From Calycina herbarum (Eukaryota; Ascomycota; Leotiomycetes; Helotiales; Pezizellaceae), in assembly GCA_001414485.1 (NCBI GenBank), contig LLEY01000004.1:62001-126000 (forward strand): a stretch of 64,000 nt of DNA, given 5' to 3'. Shown here one piece after another: positions 48,801-61,785 of this stretch. The stretch's first letter is position 1. Each line of letters begins with the position of its first letter. The notes under the pieces are model-generated. The model did no database searches and had not been told where the DNA came from. It saw only the letters and a program-made list of their open reading frames with translations. The position numbers were made by a program, and so were the translations under genes.

Positions 48801-51800
48801 ACTACCTTACCTAACTTGTCCTATAAGTATTAGCTAGGTAGTAGCGGATAAGCGTCCTTAACTATAGTATAATTTACTTCTTAGTAATTAATATATACTC
48901 TTCTATCTAGATCGTCTTTTTTCTTAATAATAAGTATATTTAAGGTAATTAGTAACTTAGATCTTCTAATATATCTCTTCTTAATACCTTCTTTTATATA
49001 ACTTTCTATTCTCTATAGGCTTTTCTAGTTATATAACCGAAGCTTCTGCTTTAAGAGGTAATAACCCTCTTTTAATTTAATCTTATAATCCTATAAGTAA
49101 TGTTTTAGTAAGGCTTACAAGTCTTCTAGGTTTTTAAACAAAGCTTTAAATTCTCTATACTACATAGGTATTTCGTTATTAGCTTTTCTACTAACCTGTG
49201 GAGGACCCTAGACAAGGTGTCCTAGCGCTTTAGAAGAGGTAGCGCTAACCTCGTTCTAGCCTTAAAGTTATAAATACGAACTCTTGTATTTATATTAGCT
49301 AAAGGTTATTGTTCTATCCTTTTAGTCGATTTCTAGATTATGTTTCTAAATCTATAGTATACTAAGTATTACTTCCTTACTTCCTATTTTAATAATATTA
49401 AATTATATATCTAAATAGTATTCTTTAATATTAATTTTTATTAAGATAGTTTACTAATTAATAATTCCGTTTTAATATATAATATCCGTTTTATTAACTA
49501 CTCCTAGTTAATATAGTCTTATCTCTTTAATTAGAATGTTTAGCTTTTCTTAAGCTATTAGAGAAATAAAGTTACCTGTTACTTCTAAGTCTATTATAAC
49601 TTATAACTTTTTCCCTTATATTTCTATAGTTACTATTAACTGTTTTTCTCCTAAAGTAGTGTTTAACTTTACTTTAATATATTAGACTTCGAAAGATCGA
49701 TTTTCTTAATTAAAACTTTTTCTCTCCTCGTTCTTATACTATAAGAAGAGTCTTACTCTTTCCTTATCGACGTATACTACCTTATATACTAGTTTATATT
49801 CTATAATTCCTATAGTTTTAGGTATTTCTCTTATAAATCGTTTTAGTATTTATTTATAATTATATTAGATCTATTTATAATTAGTTTCTAAAATAGCTTC
49901 TATAGACCAAAGTTCTTCTATATATAGATAATCTAAAGTAGCTTCTAGTACACTTATCTCTAGTTTTATATAGTAAACCTTAAATATATAGTCCCTTGAA
50001 TTCTTCTCTTTAACAGCCTATATTCGAGACCAAGGAAAGAATACTACTCCTTCTTCATCTGATAATACTACTTCGTATATCTGATAATATTCTACTATTC
50101 TAGTAGGCTCTAGTAATAATCCTTTGAATCGCTTTTATAATAACTAGTCTAAGGTTAGACTTAGTTTATATCGTATCTATTATACTATTATTTCCTAAAC
50201 TGTTTCTATAAACTATAGTTCTCTTATTAATAGATAGTATAGTTCTTCTAGTTCTGTTTTAGCCTATCTAGTTATATCGAGCTCTCTTCGTTCCTAGAAT
50301 AATATACTAAATAGTTATTATAAGTTGTATTTTCTAAATACTAACCTATTATTTCTAATTAACATAACTATAATACATTTCTCAAATTCCTTTAGTATAA
50401 CATCTTTAGACAGTATCCTAAAGAAAGAGGTTTTAATTCGTTCTATAAATCCTATTAGAACTTGTTATATCTATATACTAATCTTATTCGAAATATTATA
50501 TATTCTCTACATATCCTCTACTTTAGAGTAGCTAGGTTTTTTAATTAGTTAGCGTTTTTGTTCTAGTTTCTTTCCTTTAATAGTTTTCCGTCTAGTAATT
50601 AGACTAACTAGAGTTATTATTTCAAGGTTATTACTTATAACTATATATATTATTAAGATAGTTAGGTTAACCTCTTATATTATATAAGGACTCTAAAAAT
50701 CTAGTTTCTAATTATCGATATATACCTATTAATTTCCTTATTTAAAGGTTCTAAGGAAAGCCTAAGTTTCTCTAACTTCTAGGTCTTCGTTTTTTACTTC
50801 TCCTTCTAAACTAGAAGATAAATCTAATATCTCTAATAAACTAGTCGATAATAGTAATTTATATTCTACTTAAAGAGGTTACTTAGATTCTATTACTAAT
50901 TATATATTATAATATTCCTTAAGAAGTAGATCTCTATTATTATTAGTATCTTATATACTACTAATTTCTTTGTTATTTTCAATCTAGGTTCTATATCCTC
51001 GTACCTTAAGCTTCTTATCTGTAAGTTTAATATAATTAGTTAAAGCTACCTATTACTAAGTAGTAGTATTAATTTGTTTCTTTCTCTTAGAGTCTTTCTT
51101 CTTACTATACTTATTTACTTTATAGCCTAGTTAGCTATAATTATAACATAAGTTTTACTCACGTTAATGATTTCGCTCCTCCTAGGAAAGTCCTCCTTTC
51201 TTTAGAAAGGTTTTCTTCTATATAGCGTTTACCTCCTTACTATGCTTATTAGTATAAAAGTGCTTCTACTTTCCTAACCCTTTACTCTTTTCCTTATACC
51301 TAGGGTTACTCTTTCTAAATTCGTATAAGCAGTTATCTAGCTAGATAACTTCCTTAATTATACCTATAATAGTTAAGAATTATATATTCTACTTAGCTAT
51401 TTCCTTATAAATATATACTTTTAATCCTCTACAAAAAAGTTCTATAAGAGTAATAGTATCCTATTCTAATTTCGTTCTATAACGTTAAAATTCATTAGTA
51501 TAATCTATTACTAATCTAGTCTAGTATAATTCTAAAAGCTTATATATAGCTGTTCGAATTATATTAAAGTCTTTAAAGACTTTTCTAATAATTACCTTAA
51601 ATCCTCTCTAAGATTTAAATATAATCTTAGTTAATTCTATCTTTCCGTCTTTATCCTTATTCTTAAAGAAGTCCTCTAAGTATAACTAAGCCTATTCTAA
51701 TACTAATCCCTTAAGGTAGGAGATAGTAAAGATAGTTTATAAGTTATAATTACCTTCGAACTTATTAGAATTAAAGTTAAAGTAGATGTCTATTTAGAGA

Positions 51801-52067
51801 AGGAATAAGTCGAGTTCCTTTCGCTTCTTATAATATATATCTAGTATCTTAACTTTAATAGATTTAAGTACTTCGACCTTATAAGGCTTAAGTATATCTA
51901 GTATACTAATATTGTCGTCGTTCTTAGTTAACTAAGTACTAGTAGGTATTCTTCTAGTCGTACTTCTAGATATATCTACGACATTAACTCGACTAGTATT
52001 CAAGCTAGCTGCTACGGCGGGGGTTACTAGGGCCATAGCGACTAAACTTCTAAGTAGGTGCTTAAAG
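45850..52067 (-). pseudogene. Gypsy-3 gag-pol remnant
   Basis: Minus strand: gag with a decayed zinc knuckle (51110-51170), RT with the active-site box reading YLNN (about 48583-48600), RNase H, integrase (about 47400-46900 and below) and a C-terminal region at 46330-46500. Stops are TAA/TAG. Several stretches keep CA/TG, so this copy was hit less than Gypsy-4. Confidence 0.72.
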
Positions 52068-52530
52068 TATAACAAAACTTAAATAAACTAAACAAAGATA
52101 ACTAAGTCTCGAAGGTTAGTATATAAGTAAGAAGTATAGATACGCCAGGTTGTTTACTTAGAAGTGAACTCGTTACTTATATTAAAGATATTAAATAAGA
52201 TAATAAGATTAATAACTAAAGTTAAGTATAAAGCTCCTATCTAATAGCAGACGTGCTAGTCTTATATAGAACCTTCGTTTATGTTTAGAGTCCTTCTTAG
52301 CAGGAGTCTCGAAGATAGAGTCCGACTCTATTTTCAGAGCTCCTTAAAACTAGACTCTATCACCTAACCGCTCCCAACCGAGTCACGTGATATAACTGTA
52401 ATAAGATCCTCAGGATTATATGTCCTATTATACTCGATCCTTTCCTCCTTCTAAGGATATAATAGTACTCGTCCTATTAGAGCGTCGCCTGGACTTCACT
52501 TTGTCACGTGCTAGCACGTGATTCGTGACA
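52068..52530 (-). repeat. 5' LTR of Gypsy-3 (A type)
   Basis: 463 bp. Best preserved A-type LTR: CACGTGCTAGCACGTG, a perfect 16-bp palindrome, at 52505-52520 and a further GTCACGTG at 52382-52389. Confidence 0.9.
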
Positions 52531-55355
52531 CCTAGAACGCTTTCGATTTATTTTATATAATAATATTATATTTAACTTTCGAATATACGTCGATATATTC
52601 TTTATAGACGAAGAAGCAGTTCTATATATTATAGACGAAGCTACTCGCTTTTAAGCTAGTAGATAGTTAAAGACTATAAAGGCAAAGTATGTCTAGGATA
52701 AGTTAAAGGAATACTAGATAGACGTCTATTTAGAACCTCCGGATATTATTACTACGGATGCCGGAACCAACTTCATAAGTAAGGAATTCAACGAATACGT
52801 AAGAGCCGCGGGAAGTACAGTAGAAAGTATTCTAGTAGAAGTATACTAATCGGTTAGAATCGTCGAACGATACCACGGACTAGTACGACGAGTATATTAA
52901 GTAATATACGAAGACTGTCTGGATCTTATAAAAGAGATAGCTCTTTAGATAGTATTTAAGGCTATCAACGACATAGCTAGACTGAATAGATTAGTTCCTA
53001 CTATACTGGTATTTAGAGCTTACCCTCGAATAACTTAATAGAACGCCCCTTCTTCTAATAATATTAGACGAGCTAATACGGTTAAGCGAGCTTCTTAAGA
53101 AGTTACGAAGTACCGCGCTAAGAGACAAGTCAACGACGCTCTTAATACTTGTAATAGACTGTTAAATCACTAAAAGGATATACCCCTTAGACCTAACGTA
53201 TAGGTCTAGAGAGAGATACTAAATAAGAAGGGTAAATAGACAGGACTATATTAGCTTTTAAGCATCGAAAATAAGAATATTATTATTATACTAAATAGTA
53301 GTATAAGATTCCGATCTATAGTAGTAAAGCCTTGATTTAGTAAAATTATTAAAGAGCTAGAGCCTTTAATTCTAGAAATATTATAAAGTAATAGTTAAGA
53401 CTAGGGTTAAGACTAGGATACCGATCCAGGAGAAAGACTTATAGAATTACTACTAAAGAGAGGACGTAGAAGACCTCGAAAGAAGCTAGCTAAAGAAGAA
53501 GAAGCTAAAGTATACGTTGTCGACATATATAGTATTTCTTAAGATTACTAGTAGCTTAACGATTTTAGAGACTTCGATATCGAGATATTTATATCGATCG
53601 ATAGTACGGTTTATATAAATTACACTAATTCCCGTAGACTAGAGATTAACAGATTAATCGAAAGAGGTGTAATAAAGTTTATTACTCTAGATAAGTTACT
53701 AGATAGTACTAATCTTTTTAATTCACGATTTGTCGACTAAGTTAAATTCCGTAGTATAGATAAAGCCTTTGAAAAGTCTCGATTTGTAGTATATATATAG
53801 AACGATTTAGCTAAGAAGACAGTACTTACTTAGTCGCCTACGATTCAACGTATAAGAATAAGAATCATCTTTATTATCACAGCTTTATATCTATATCTCA
53901 ACCTTCTTTTATATAATATTATCTAAGCATATACGTAGTCTAAGAGTAAGCTATAACTACACCGTCGAAAGTTCGTACAACTACTAAAGAATATACTAGA
54001 ATAGATTAGATTATTAATCGAGATATTACTACTATTATATAGTATTCCAGAAGCCGGATTACACTAGTTCGCCACTTACTATAAATTCCTTCTTAAATTC
54101 CTTAGAATAACCTAATTAACATTCGATCCTTGTCTACTATTAGTTAATAAAACTAGATACTTTAGGATTATTAGATTATAAACTAATAATACACTTATCT
54201 TAGAAGACAGTACCTTTATTAAGGAAGAAGATACTAAGAGAAAGGAAGCCAAGTTCGACGCTAAGGAAAGAGAAGAGCTTATAGTCGATCACGCTTTGAA
54301 ATTTAATAGAGGTATTATTATACGCTAGAAAGACGGATCGATACTTTTAACCTAGGATTACGCTAAGGACCTTAAGCTAGTAAGCATCGAATCGATCGAA
54401 TTAAAGAGCTCTTACAGGGATATACGCTACAACGTTACTATAAGAGATTAATTCATTATATAGCGAGCTCGAGGAGTCTATCTTATAACTATATTATAAC
54501 TAGAAGCAGCTTTTACACTGTCTTTTACCGCCTAGTCGACTAATCTACTTCTAAAAGACGTTAAAGCTTTAAACAAGATTCTATAGTAGTAAATAGAGAA
54601 TATAGAGCGTAGACTTAAGTTTATTACTTTAGATCATTCCTTACTTAAGCTTATACTTTTTACTGATTCCTTCTTTACAAATAATAACGATTATACTTCC
54701 TAGATTAGATACGTAATTATATTAGCCGACGCTACTAATAATAGTAACATCGTCTATTAGTTCTCTACTAAGTATAAGAGAGTTACTAGAAGTATTTTAG
54801 CAGCTAAATTATACGCTTTAAGCAACGGTTTTAATATAGTAAGAGTTATTAAATCTACGATAGAATCGATACTTAAGATTAAGATTCTACTCGTTATTTA
54901 CACCGACTCCAAGGATATTTACAAGTGTCTAGTAAAGCTTGACACTACTAAGGAGAAGCGTTTAATAATTAATATTATATGTCTAAGACAAGCTTATAAA
55001 AAGCGTAAGATATTAGAAGTTAAATAGATCGATAGAGACAGTAATTCTACAGACGCTATAACCAAAGCTACAGCTTATAATACTTTAACCTAGCTAATTA
55101 ATACGAACAAGATTACTATTAAAGTCACAGAATAGGTTAAGAGAGACGAAGTAGTTATAAGAGATATTAACAACGGTAGTAGTAGTAGAAGTAAAGGGAA
55201 TTTATTACTAGAATAAGACGCTAGATAGAGCGCTCTTATTAGTCAGGGATACGAAGAGAGGATTTTAATTAGTTAGATTATAAATAGATTAATATAACCG
55301 ATTTAAGTACTACGCTCTTATTATAGAGGACTACTACCTTTTAGGAAGTTGCTAG

Positions 55356-55525
55356 TGTTGTTATATAAGTGAATAAGCCTCTGACTCATATCTATCCACG
55401 TGACTAGCACGCTAGTACCACGCTAGCACAAGCATAAATAGTCGTACTTCGAGTACCTAGAATAGTTATAGAGAATATAATACGTATATATAATCAGACA
55501 GATTTATAACCAAGTTATACTAATA
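55356..55525 (+). repeat. 3' LTR of Copia-3
   Basis: 170 bp, with CACGTGAC at 55397-55404. Followed by ATAAG and the resumed Copia-2 sequence. Confidence 0.9.
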
Positions 55526-55530
55526 ATAAG

Positions 55531-56769
55531 AATTACTAGAATTATTATACTTATAAAAGTAATAATCAGTTATTAAAGTCTTAGTATTTAATACGTAGCT
55601 TACTTCGTAATTACAAATAGAGCTTCTTAAAAGAGTAATAGTACTTTGAAGTAACGAGTTTTATAGTAAGGTCGAGTATATACTTCGGTATTCTAGTACT
55701 TCCTCGTATATAATAAGCAGCTTATTAGCTAATTATCTATCGCTTTATATATCCTTAAGAAGTCTATAGCGAAGTTCTTCTAATTTAGATAGCATCTTCT
55801 TAAAGCACTAGCTAGGTGTCTTTTCTGAATATTCCAGCTTAGCTTTGGTTTATAAGAATATAATACGATTCTACTTAGAGGATTAACCTCTTAAGTATAG
55901 CTTATCCTCAAAGTATAATTAGATAGCAGTAGAAAGAACTTCGTATAATTAATCTGTTCCTCCTTAAAGACGCTAGTATAAAAGTAGCTCAATACTTAAC
56001 CCTTGAGCATAATCGGGAAGGCAAGATTATATACTAAAGGTAGTATACTACAACGGTTATATATATCCTTGAATATTCTTAACTTAAGCTTGAAGTTGTC
56101 TCCCTTGCTGCTATACTTTTGTTCGTCCGAGTATGACTTTATAAGGTTGCTAAGTACAAAGGCAGGGTTGCCCATCTGGCTATTGCCAGAATAGCTGCCT
56201 ATAGCTGGTTGGCTTACAAGAGTGTTCTAGGTTACAAGAGCGTTCGGGGTTGCAAAAGCTGCCGGTGGAGTTGTAAGAGCTACTGCTGGTGGAGTTGCAG
56301 GGATAGGAATATTGCTTACAAAAGCGTTTGAAGTGGTACTCGAAGTAGAAGGATTCTAGTATCCTAGAAGAAGTTCAGGGAATCGGTCAGGGTGTTCTTT
56401 AAGATACTTGTATCTCGCTGCCATCTCTTTAGATTAAGTCTCTGACTTATACACTTGGTCTCTCAATTCTTAGATTGCCTATTTAGGCTTTGTAAGTTCT
56501 TAAGCCGTATTATAAAGTGCCTTTGACATAATAGTCTTGTGTCTATCTATCTCTACCTATACACCTCGATTACGTAGCAACTTACGCATCTTGATAAGGG
56601 TACTTCTTCCTGTGTTTACGAACTTCGATTCTGGCCAGTCGTTAAAGTCTATACGATATATCTTCTAGAGATAATCGTCACATATATCATCGACATCGTA
56701 TTCCTCTAACTTTGTGTTTATGTAGGCCGTGGCTTCCTTGTCTTCAACCTACTATGGTGGTGGTGCCAT
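55531..56769 (-). pseudogene. Copia-2 gag (Copia-3 insertion at its 3' end)
   Basis: The minus-strand frame starts ATG 56769 and reads MAPPP, a stop (former Gln), then VEDKEATAYINTKLEEYDVD and further open stretches between single stops. The middle is Ala/Pro/Thr-rich; the later part resembles gag of Copia-1 (29270-30520). The coding sense continues on the other side of Copia-3 at 42010 (complement reads ...SNSYSY). Few stops, so it is one of the latest-decayed coding parts. Confidence 0.65.
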
Positions 56770-57242
56770 GGTGTCGGTAGTGTCGACGAAATTGCCGGTG
56801 CTTAAAGTGGTGATGATAAGTGGTATCTTATACTAGGTGAATAGTATGTCGTAATCTTGTTTCGTAATTTTGTTTTTGTGTGAGTCACCCTTTTGATGCT
56901 TATGAGTTATCAAAAATCGGGTGAATTGTCCTTGCACAATAGCCGTTCCAAAGGGTTCAAGAGCGGTCGCAAGGGCGTTTGCAAGTAGAGTGGTATTGCA
57001 AGTCGAAGAGGTTGCAAGGTTGTAAGAGTGTTGCAATTCGGAGAGGTTGCAAGGTTGTTGTAACTTTACTGCAAGTCCAAGAGTTTGTAGTAGTATTGTC
57101 GGGGGTGTAACCAGTAGAAGGAGTCTCTTCCGAGAAGAGGAGTCTACTTTGCACAACTGCGTAACTGTACGTAAGCTTACGATTCCGAGAACCGCGATAC
57201 GTATAGCCAGTTTTTCTGATCTGCGCGCGCGACAATGATCAG

Positions 57243-57391
57243 TGTTGGTATGACTTGGTGGCTAATAGCATGATGTAAAAAGAGTATATTATCGTTCGTG
57301 TATACAGAGCAAAGTAAGCTGCTCTGTCTACTTAAATAGACCTTAAGCGAGAAGGTCACGTGGAGTGATATTCACTCTGATTATACCGACA
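57243..57391 (-). repeat. 5' LTR of Copia-2
   Basis: 149 bp, with GTCACGTG intact at 57355-57362. It is followed by ATAAG. This is the best preserved LTR of its family in the window. Confidence 0.9.
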
Positions 57392-57396
57392 ATAAG

Positions 57397-60300
57397 ATAT
57401 ATAGTAGGAAGCCTTATTCCTAATATAGGTATTATACTATACTATTACTTTCTTAACTACTACTAATAATCTATTAACGTAGTAGTTCTATTTTATATAC
57501 TAAAGAGTTCTTCGAATTCCCTAGTATCTATATACTAGTAACTTATATTATTTCTTAATAAATTCCTTTATAATACTATCTAAAATAAAGACTTTATTAT
57601 TATAAGAGACAAGTCTATTCTTTACCTTAATACTTCTTATACCTAGTAGAATTTCTTAACTACTTAAGCTAAATACTTCTTTAATTTTATTATACTAAGG
57701 TTCCTAGAGTTACTCTACTATAGCAGTAACTTTATAAAATATAGGCGTAAGATCTCTATTCTTAAGAGTTTTTAGGATTATAATCTTCTTATATTCCTTA
57801 CTTTCTTTATATCTAGGTTTCTAGCTAAGAGTATCTATCTAAGTATTTAATATTCTACTTATATAGTATATAATAATATTAAATCCTAATAATATTTTAA
57901 ACTATCTTACTAGTTATCTAGTTATAAGTTCCTTTGTTTTTATAAATATTCTTAAATTCTTATAGTTAAATAGAACTATAACTAGATACTTTACTTCTTA
58001 AAAGTATATTCTCTAGTGTTCTAAGATTAGTACTATAGTAAGTAATTCTTTATTAAAGATACTATAGTTCTACTATACTAGATTAAATATTTTTAAGTAG
58101 TATATAATAGGTATAAGCTTTCTTTTATTATTTAGTTAAAGATAGATTATACCTACTACTATATTTAAAGCGTCTATCTCTACTATACTAGGTTTTTCTA
58201 TAAATCTTACTTTAATCTTTTAAAAAGTATTCTTAGCTTATTTACTCTAAATAAACTTAATAGCTTTCTTAACTAGTACTAAGATTAGTTTAGTAATCTT
58301 TATATAGTCTCTAATAAATAAGTAGTAGAAGTTTATAAATCTAAAGAAGGACTATATATCCTTTATATTCTCTAGTAATTTCTAATTTAGAATGTCTTAG
58401 ATCTTTACTAGATCTATTTCTATTTTTCCTAGACTAAATACCTATCTTAGAAAAAGTATCTAAGTTACTCTAAACTTATATTTCAAAAGTTTAAGATAGG
58501 AATCTATCTTAAGTAGTTAACGTAGAACTTCTCTTATATATCTCTTATATTCTTCTTCTTTTTCTAAGAAGATTAGAATATTATCTAGATAATAGATTAC
58601 TATTACTCTTAGAAGATCTCTTAAAATATTGTTATTTTATCTCTAGTATATAGCTAATATATTATATAGTTTAAATAGTATAACTATATATTTATAGAAA
58701 CCTAATAGTAAGATAAATACTATTTTCTATTTATCTCTAACTTTTATTTATATTAGTCTATAAGCGTTTTATTAATCTAGTTTTATAAAACATACTATCT
58801 TATCTAACTTATTCTATAAGTACTAGCTACTAGGTAATAAATAAGCGTTCTTAACTATAGTATTATTTACTTTCTAGTAATTAATATATACTCTTCTATT
58901 TAAGTCGTCCTTTTTCTTAATAATAAGTATATTTAAGATAACTAGTAATTTAGATTTCCTAATATACTCTTTCTTAATACCTTTCTTTATATAACTTTCT
59001 ATTCTTTATAAGCTTTTCTAGTTATATAACTGAAGCTTCTACTTTAAAAGATAATAACTCTACTTTAATTTAATCTTATAATCCTATAAGTAATGTTCTA
59101 GTAAGGCTTATAAGTCTTCTAGGTTTTTAAATAATATCTTAAATTCTTTATACTATATAGGTATTTTATTATCAGCTGTTATACTAACCTGTAGAAGACT
59201 CTAGGCTAGGTGTTCTAGTATATTAGAAGAGGTAGTACTAACCTTATTCTAGCCTTATAGTTATAAATAGGAACCTATATATTTATATTAATTAAAGGTT
59301 ATTATTTAAGCCTTTTAGTTAATATCTAGATTATACTCTTAAATCTATAGTATACTAAGTATTACCTTCTTACTTCCTATTTTAATAATATTAAATTATA
59401 TATCTAAGTAGTGTCTTTCGATATTAACTTTTATTAGAATAGTTTACTAATTAATAATTCTATTTTATTAACCACCTCTAGATAGTATAGTCTTATACCT
59501 TTAATTAGAACGTTTAGCTTCTTTAGAGCTAATAGAGATAGGAAATTACCTATTACTCTAGAGTTAATTATAACTTAGAGTTCCTTCTCTTATATTTTCA
59601 TAGTTGTAATTAACTAATTTTCTCTAGAGATAGTATTTAATTTGTTTTTTATAAAGTATACTATAAATCTTTACCTATCTATATTTCTCTAACTAGACTT
59701 TAGAATAAAAGTTACTTTCTCTAAATCTATAGAAACTATCTTATATATTAATCTATATTATATAATTTGTTCTAGTTCTAGTAAAGTTCTAATAAATCGT
59801 TTTTCTATAGACTAGTTAGATATAGCTCTTAGGTAATATTATATCTATTTAGCTATAGTTCTATCTATTATTTTAATAGACTATAATTCTCTAACTATTA
59901 GATAGTAAAGTTCTCTTTATACTATTTCTATTTCTTAGTCTATATTATATTAGTTTATCTCTTAAAAGATTATACTAAATAATCTTCTAGTTCTAGGTTC
60001 TTTAAATATTACTCTAATATTACTAACTAAAGTAACTAGTATATTTACTTTCTATTTCTAGCGTCGCTTCCTTATTACTAGGTAATATACCTAAGAAACT
60101 AGGTTTTAGCTATCTTATAAATTTTTTAGAACTCTACTATTACTATAAGCTAGTTTCCTTCTAAAGATCTATAACTGTCTATATATCTCTTATCTTAGGT
60201 TAACTAGATATCTTAATCTATCTTTAATTATATTTAGATTTCTTAAACTTAATAGTTTCTTATCTTATAATTAGACTAACTATAGTTATTTTATTAGAGT

Positions 60301-61785
60301 TATTCTAAGTAATAGTATATATTATTAGAAGAGTAAGTTTAATACCTCGAGTAGTATAAGAATTCTAGAAATCAGGCTTCTAGTTATCTATATATACTTA
60401 TTAATTCCTATGTTTAAATATTATAGTAAAAGCCTAAGTTTCTCTAACTTTAGAACCTATATCCTTGATTTCCTCTTCGTATTTAGAAGATAATTCTAAT
60501 AATTGCGAGGAACTAGTCGATAGTAGTAACTCGTACTTAGCTTAAAGAGGTTATTTAGATTCTATTACCGATCGTATATCGTAGTATTCTTTAAGAAGTA
60601 GATCTCTATTATTATTAGTATCTTATACTCTACTAACTTATAACCTAATTCCGTTTAGTTATAGGTATATAGCGCTTATAGCTATATTCGAGGTATCTGT
60701 TTTAATCTATATACTAAAACCTCTAGCTTTAAGCTTAGTATTCGTAAGTTTGATTTTATCGAGTAAGACTACTTCTTTTTAAACAGTAGTATTAACCTAT
60801 CTCTTCTATTTAGAGTCTTTCTTCTTACTATACTTATTTGCTCTATAGCTAGAGACTATAATTATAATATAAGTTCTACTTATATTAACGATTTCGCTTC
60901 TTCTAGAAAAGTCCTTCTTTCTCTAGAAAGGTTCTTTTCTATATAACGTTCGCCTTCTTACTATACTTATTAACGTAGACGTGTTTCTACTTTTCTAATC
61001 TCTTACTCTTTTCTCTATATTTAGAGTTACTCTTTCTAAATTTATATAGATAGTTATCTAATTAAATAACCTTCTCTATTATACTTATAATAGTTTAAAA
61101 TTATATATTTTATTTAGCTATCTCTTTATAAATATATACCTTTAATCCTCTATAAAAGAGTTCTATAAAAGCGATAGTATCCTAGCCCGACTTCGTTCTA
61201 TAATATTAGAATTTATTAGTATAATCTATTACTAATCTAGTTTAGTATAAATCTAAAAGCTTACGTATAGTAGTTTAGATTATATTAAAATCTCTAAAAA
61301 CTTTTCTAATAGTTACTTTAAATCTCTTCTAAGATTTAAATATAATCTTAGTTAATTCTATCTTTCTATCTTTATTCTCGTTCTTAAAAAAGTTCTCTAA
61401 ATATAGCTAAGCCTATTCTAATACTAATCCTCTTAAGTAGAAGATAGTAAAGATAGTTTATAAGTTATAATTATCTTCGAATTTGTCTAAGTTAAAATTA
61501 AAGTAGATATCTATTTAAAGAAGAAACGAGTTAAGTTTCTTACGCTTCTTATAATACGTGTCTAGTATCTTAACTTTAATAGACTTAAGTACCTCGACCT
61601 TATAGAGCTCGGAGGCGTCTAGTATACTAACGTTATTATCATTCCTAGCTGATTATATACTAGTAGGTATTCCTCTAGTAGCGCTTCTAGATATTCTTAC
61701 AACGTTGACTCGACTAGTATTTAGGCTAGTAGCGGCGGGGGTTGCTAGAGTTATAGCGACTGAACTTCTAAGCAGATGTTTAAAG
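57397..61785 (-). pseudogene. Gypsy-4 gag and 5' pol remnant
   Basis: Minus-strand decayed coding DNA, parallel to Gypsy-3 47440-52067. A zinc-knuckle region lies near 60840-60900 and the RT palm near 58580-58610 (complement reads a Tyr-Leu-Asp-Asn-like box). Integrase and the C-terminal part continue at 36829-37944, on the far side of Copia-2. Dense TAA/TAG stops in all frames. Confidence 0.65.

Larger units (their letters stand above)
45367..52530 (-). mobile_element. Gypsy-3: intact-length Ty3/gypsy element, innermost insertion
   Basis: 7164 bp, uninterrupted, flanked by CCTAG at 45362-45366 and 52531-52535. LTRs of 463 bp each. Polypurine tract (complement of 45830-45846) adjoins the 3' LTR. 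It belongs to the same family as Gypsy-2 and Gypsy-4 and serves as the uninterrupted reference copy for them. It is the deepest member of the Gypsy-4 > Copia-2 > Copia-3 branch, so it is the youngest of those four. Confidence 0.9.
43060..55350 (+). pseudogene. Copia-3 gag-pol remnant (split by Gypsy-3)
   Basis: One plus-strand frame can be followed from about 43060 to 45366 with only TAA/TAG stops. It holds a Lys/Ser-rich and then Ser/Asp/Glu-rich linker (43240-43630), a gag helical region, and a zinc-knuckle position near 44510-44560 where Cys codons now read Tyr (SYYRYRQY). The protease region and the start of integrase follow. After Gypsy-3 (52536 on) come integrase (YVDIFFIDEEAVLYIIDEATRF, TTDAGTNFISKEF, IVERYHGL), RT (about 53800-54400, with SIPEAGLH.FATY) and RNase H (about 54700-55100). 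Dead through RIP and the insertion. Confidence 0.78.
42016..55525 (+). mobile_element. Copia-3: second Ty1/copia family, with nested Gypsy-3
   Basis: Flanked by ATAAG at 42011-42015 and 55526-55530, with 170-bp LTRs. About 6.34 kb without Gypsy-3. Just inside the 5' LTR, CTAATCAGTGTCGCGCGTAG resembles the same position in Copia-1 and Copia-2, so the families are related. Gag-pol is on the plus strand. Gypsy-3 sits in the integrase; reading across the site (...YGKSL then RFRFILYNN) restores the sequence seen in Copia-1. Confidence 0.88.
37945..57391 (-). mobile_element. Copia-2: Ty1/copia element with nested Copia-3
   Basis: Flanked by ATAAG at 37940-37944 and 57392-57396. Without Copia-3 it is about 5.93 kb. 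The minus strand reads 5' LTR (57391-57243), a leader, gag (from ATG 56769), the break at 55531/42010 for Copia-3, then integrase, reverse transcriptase and RNase H down to about 38130. It is the full-length sister of Copia-1. The gag half (55.9-57.4 kb) is by far the least RIP-mutated part of the block. Confidence 0.88.

Noticed and set aside
56833..57235. Minus-strand ORFs of 107 and 92 residues next to the Copia-2 5' LTR
   Set aside because: They lie in the leader before the gag ATG at 56769, made of imperfect TTGCAACCT-type repeats; open in two frames because RIP is weak there.
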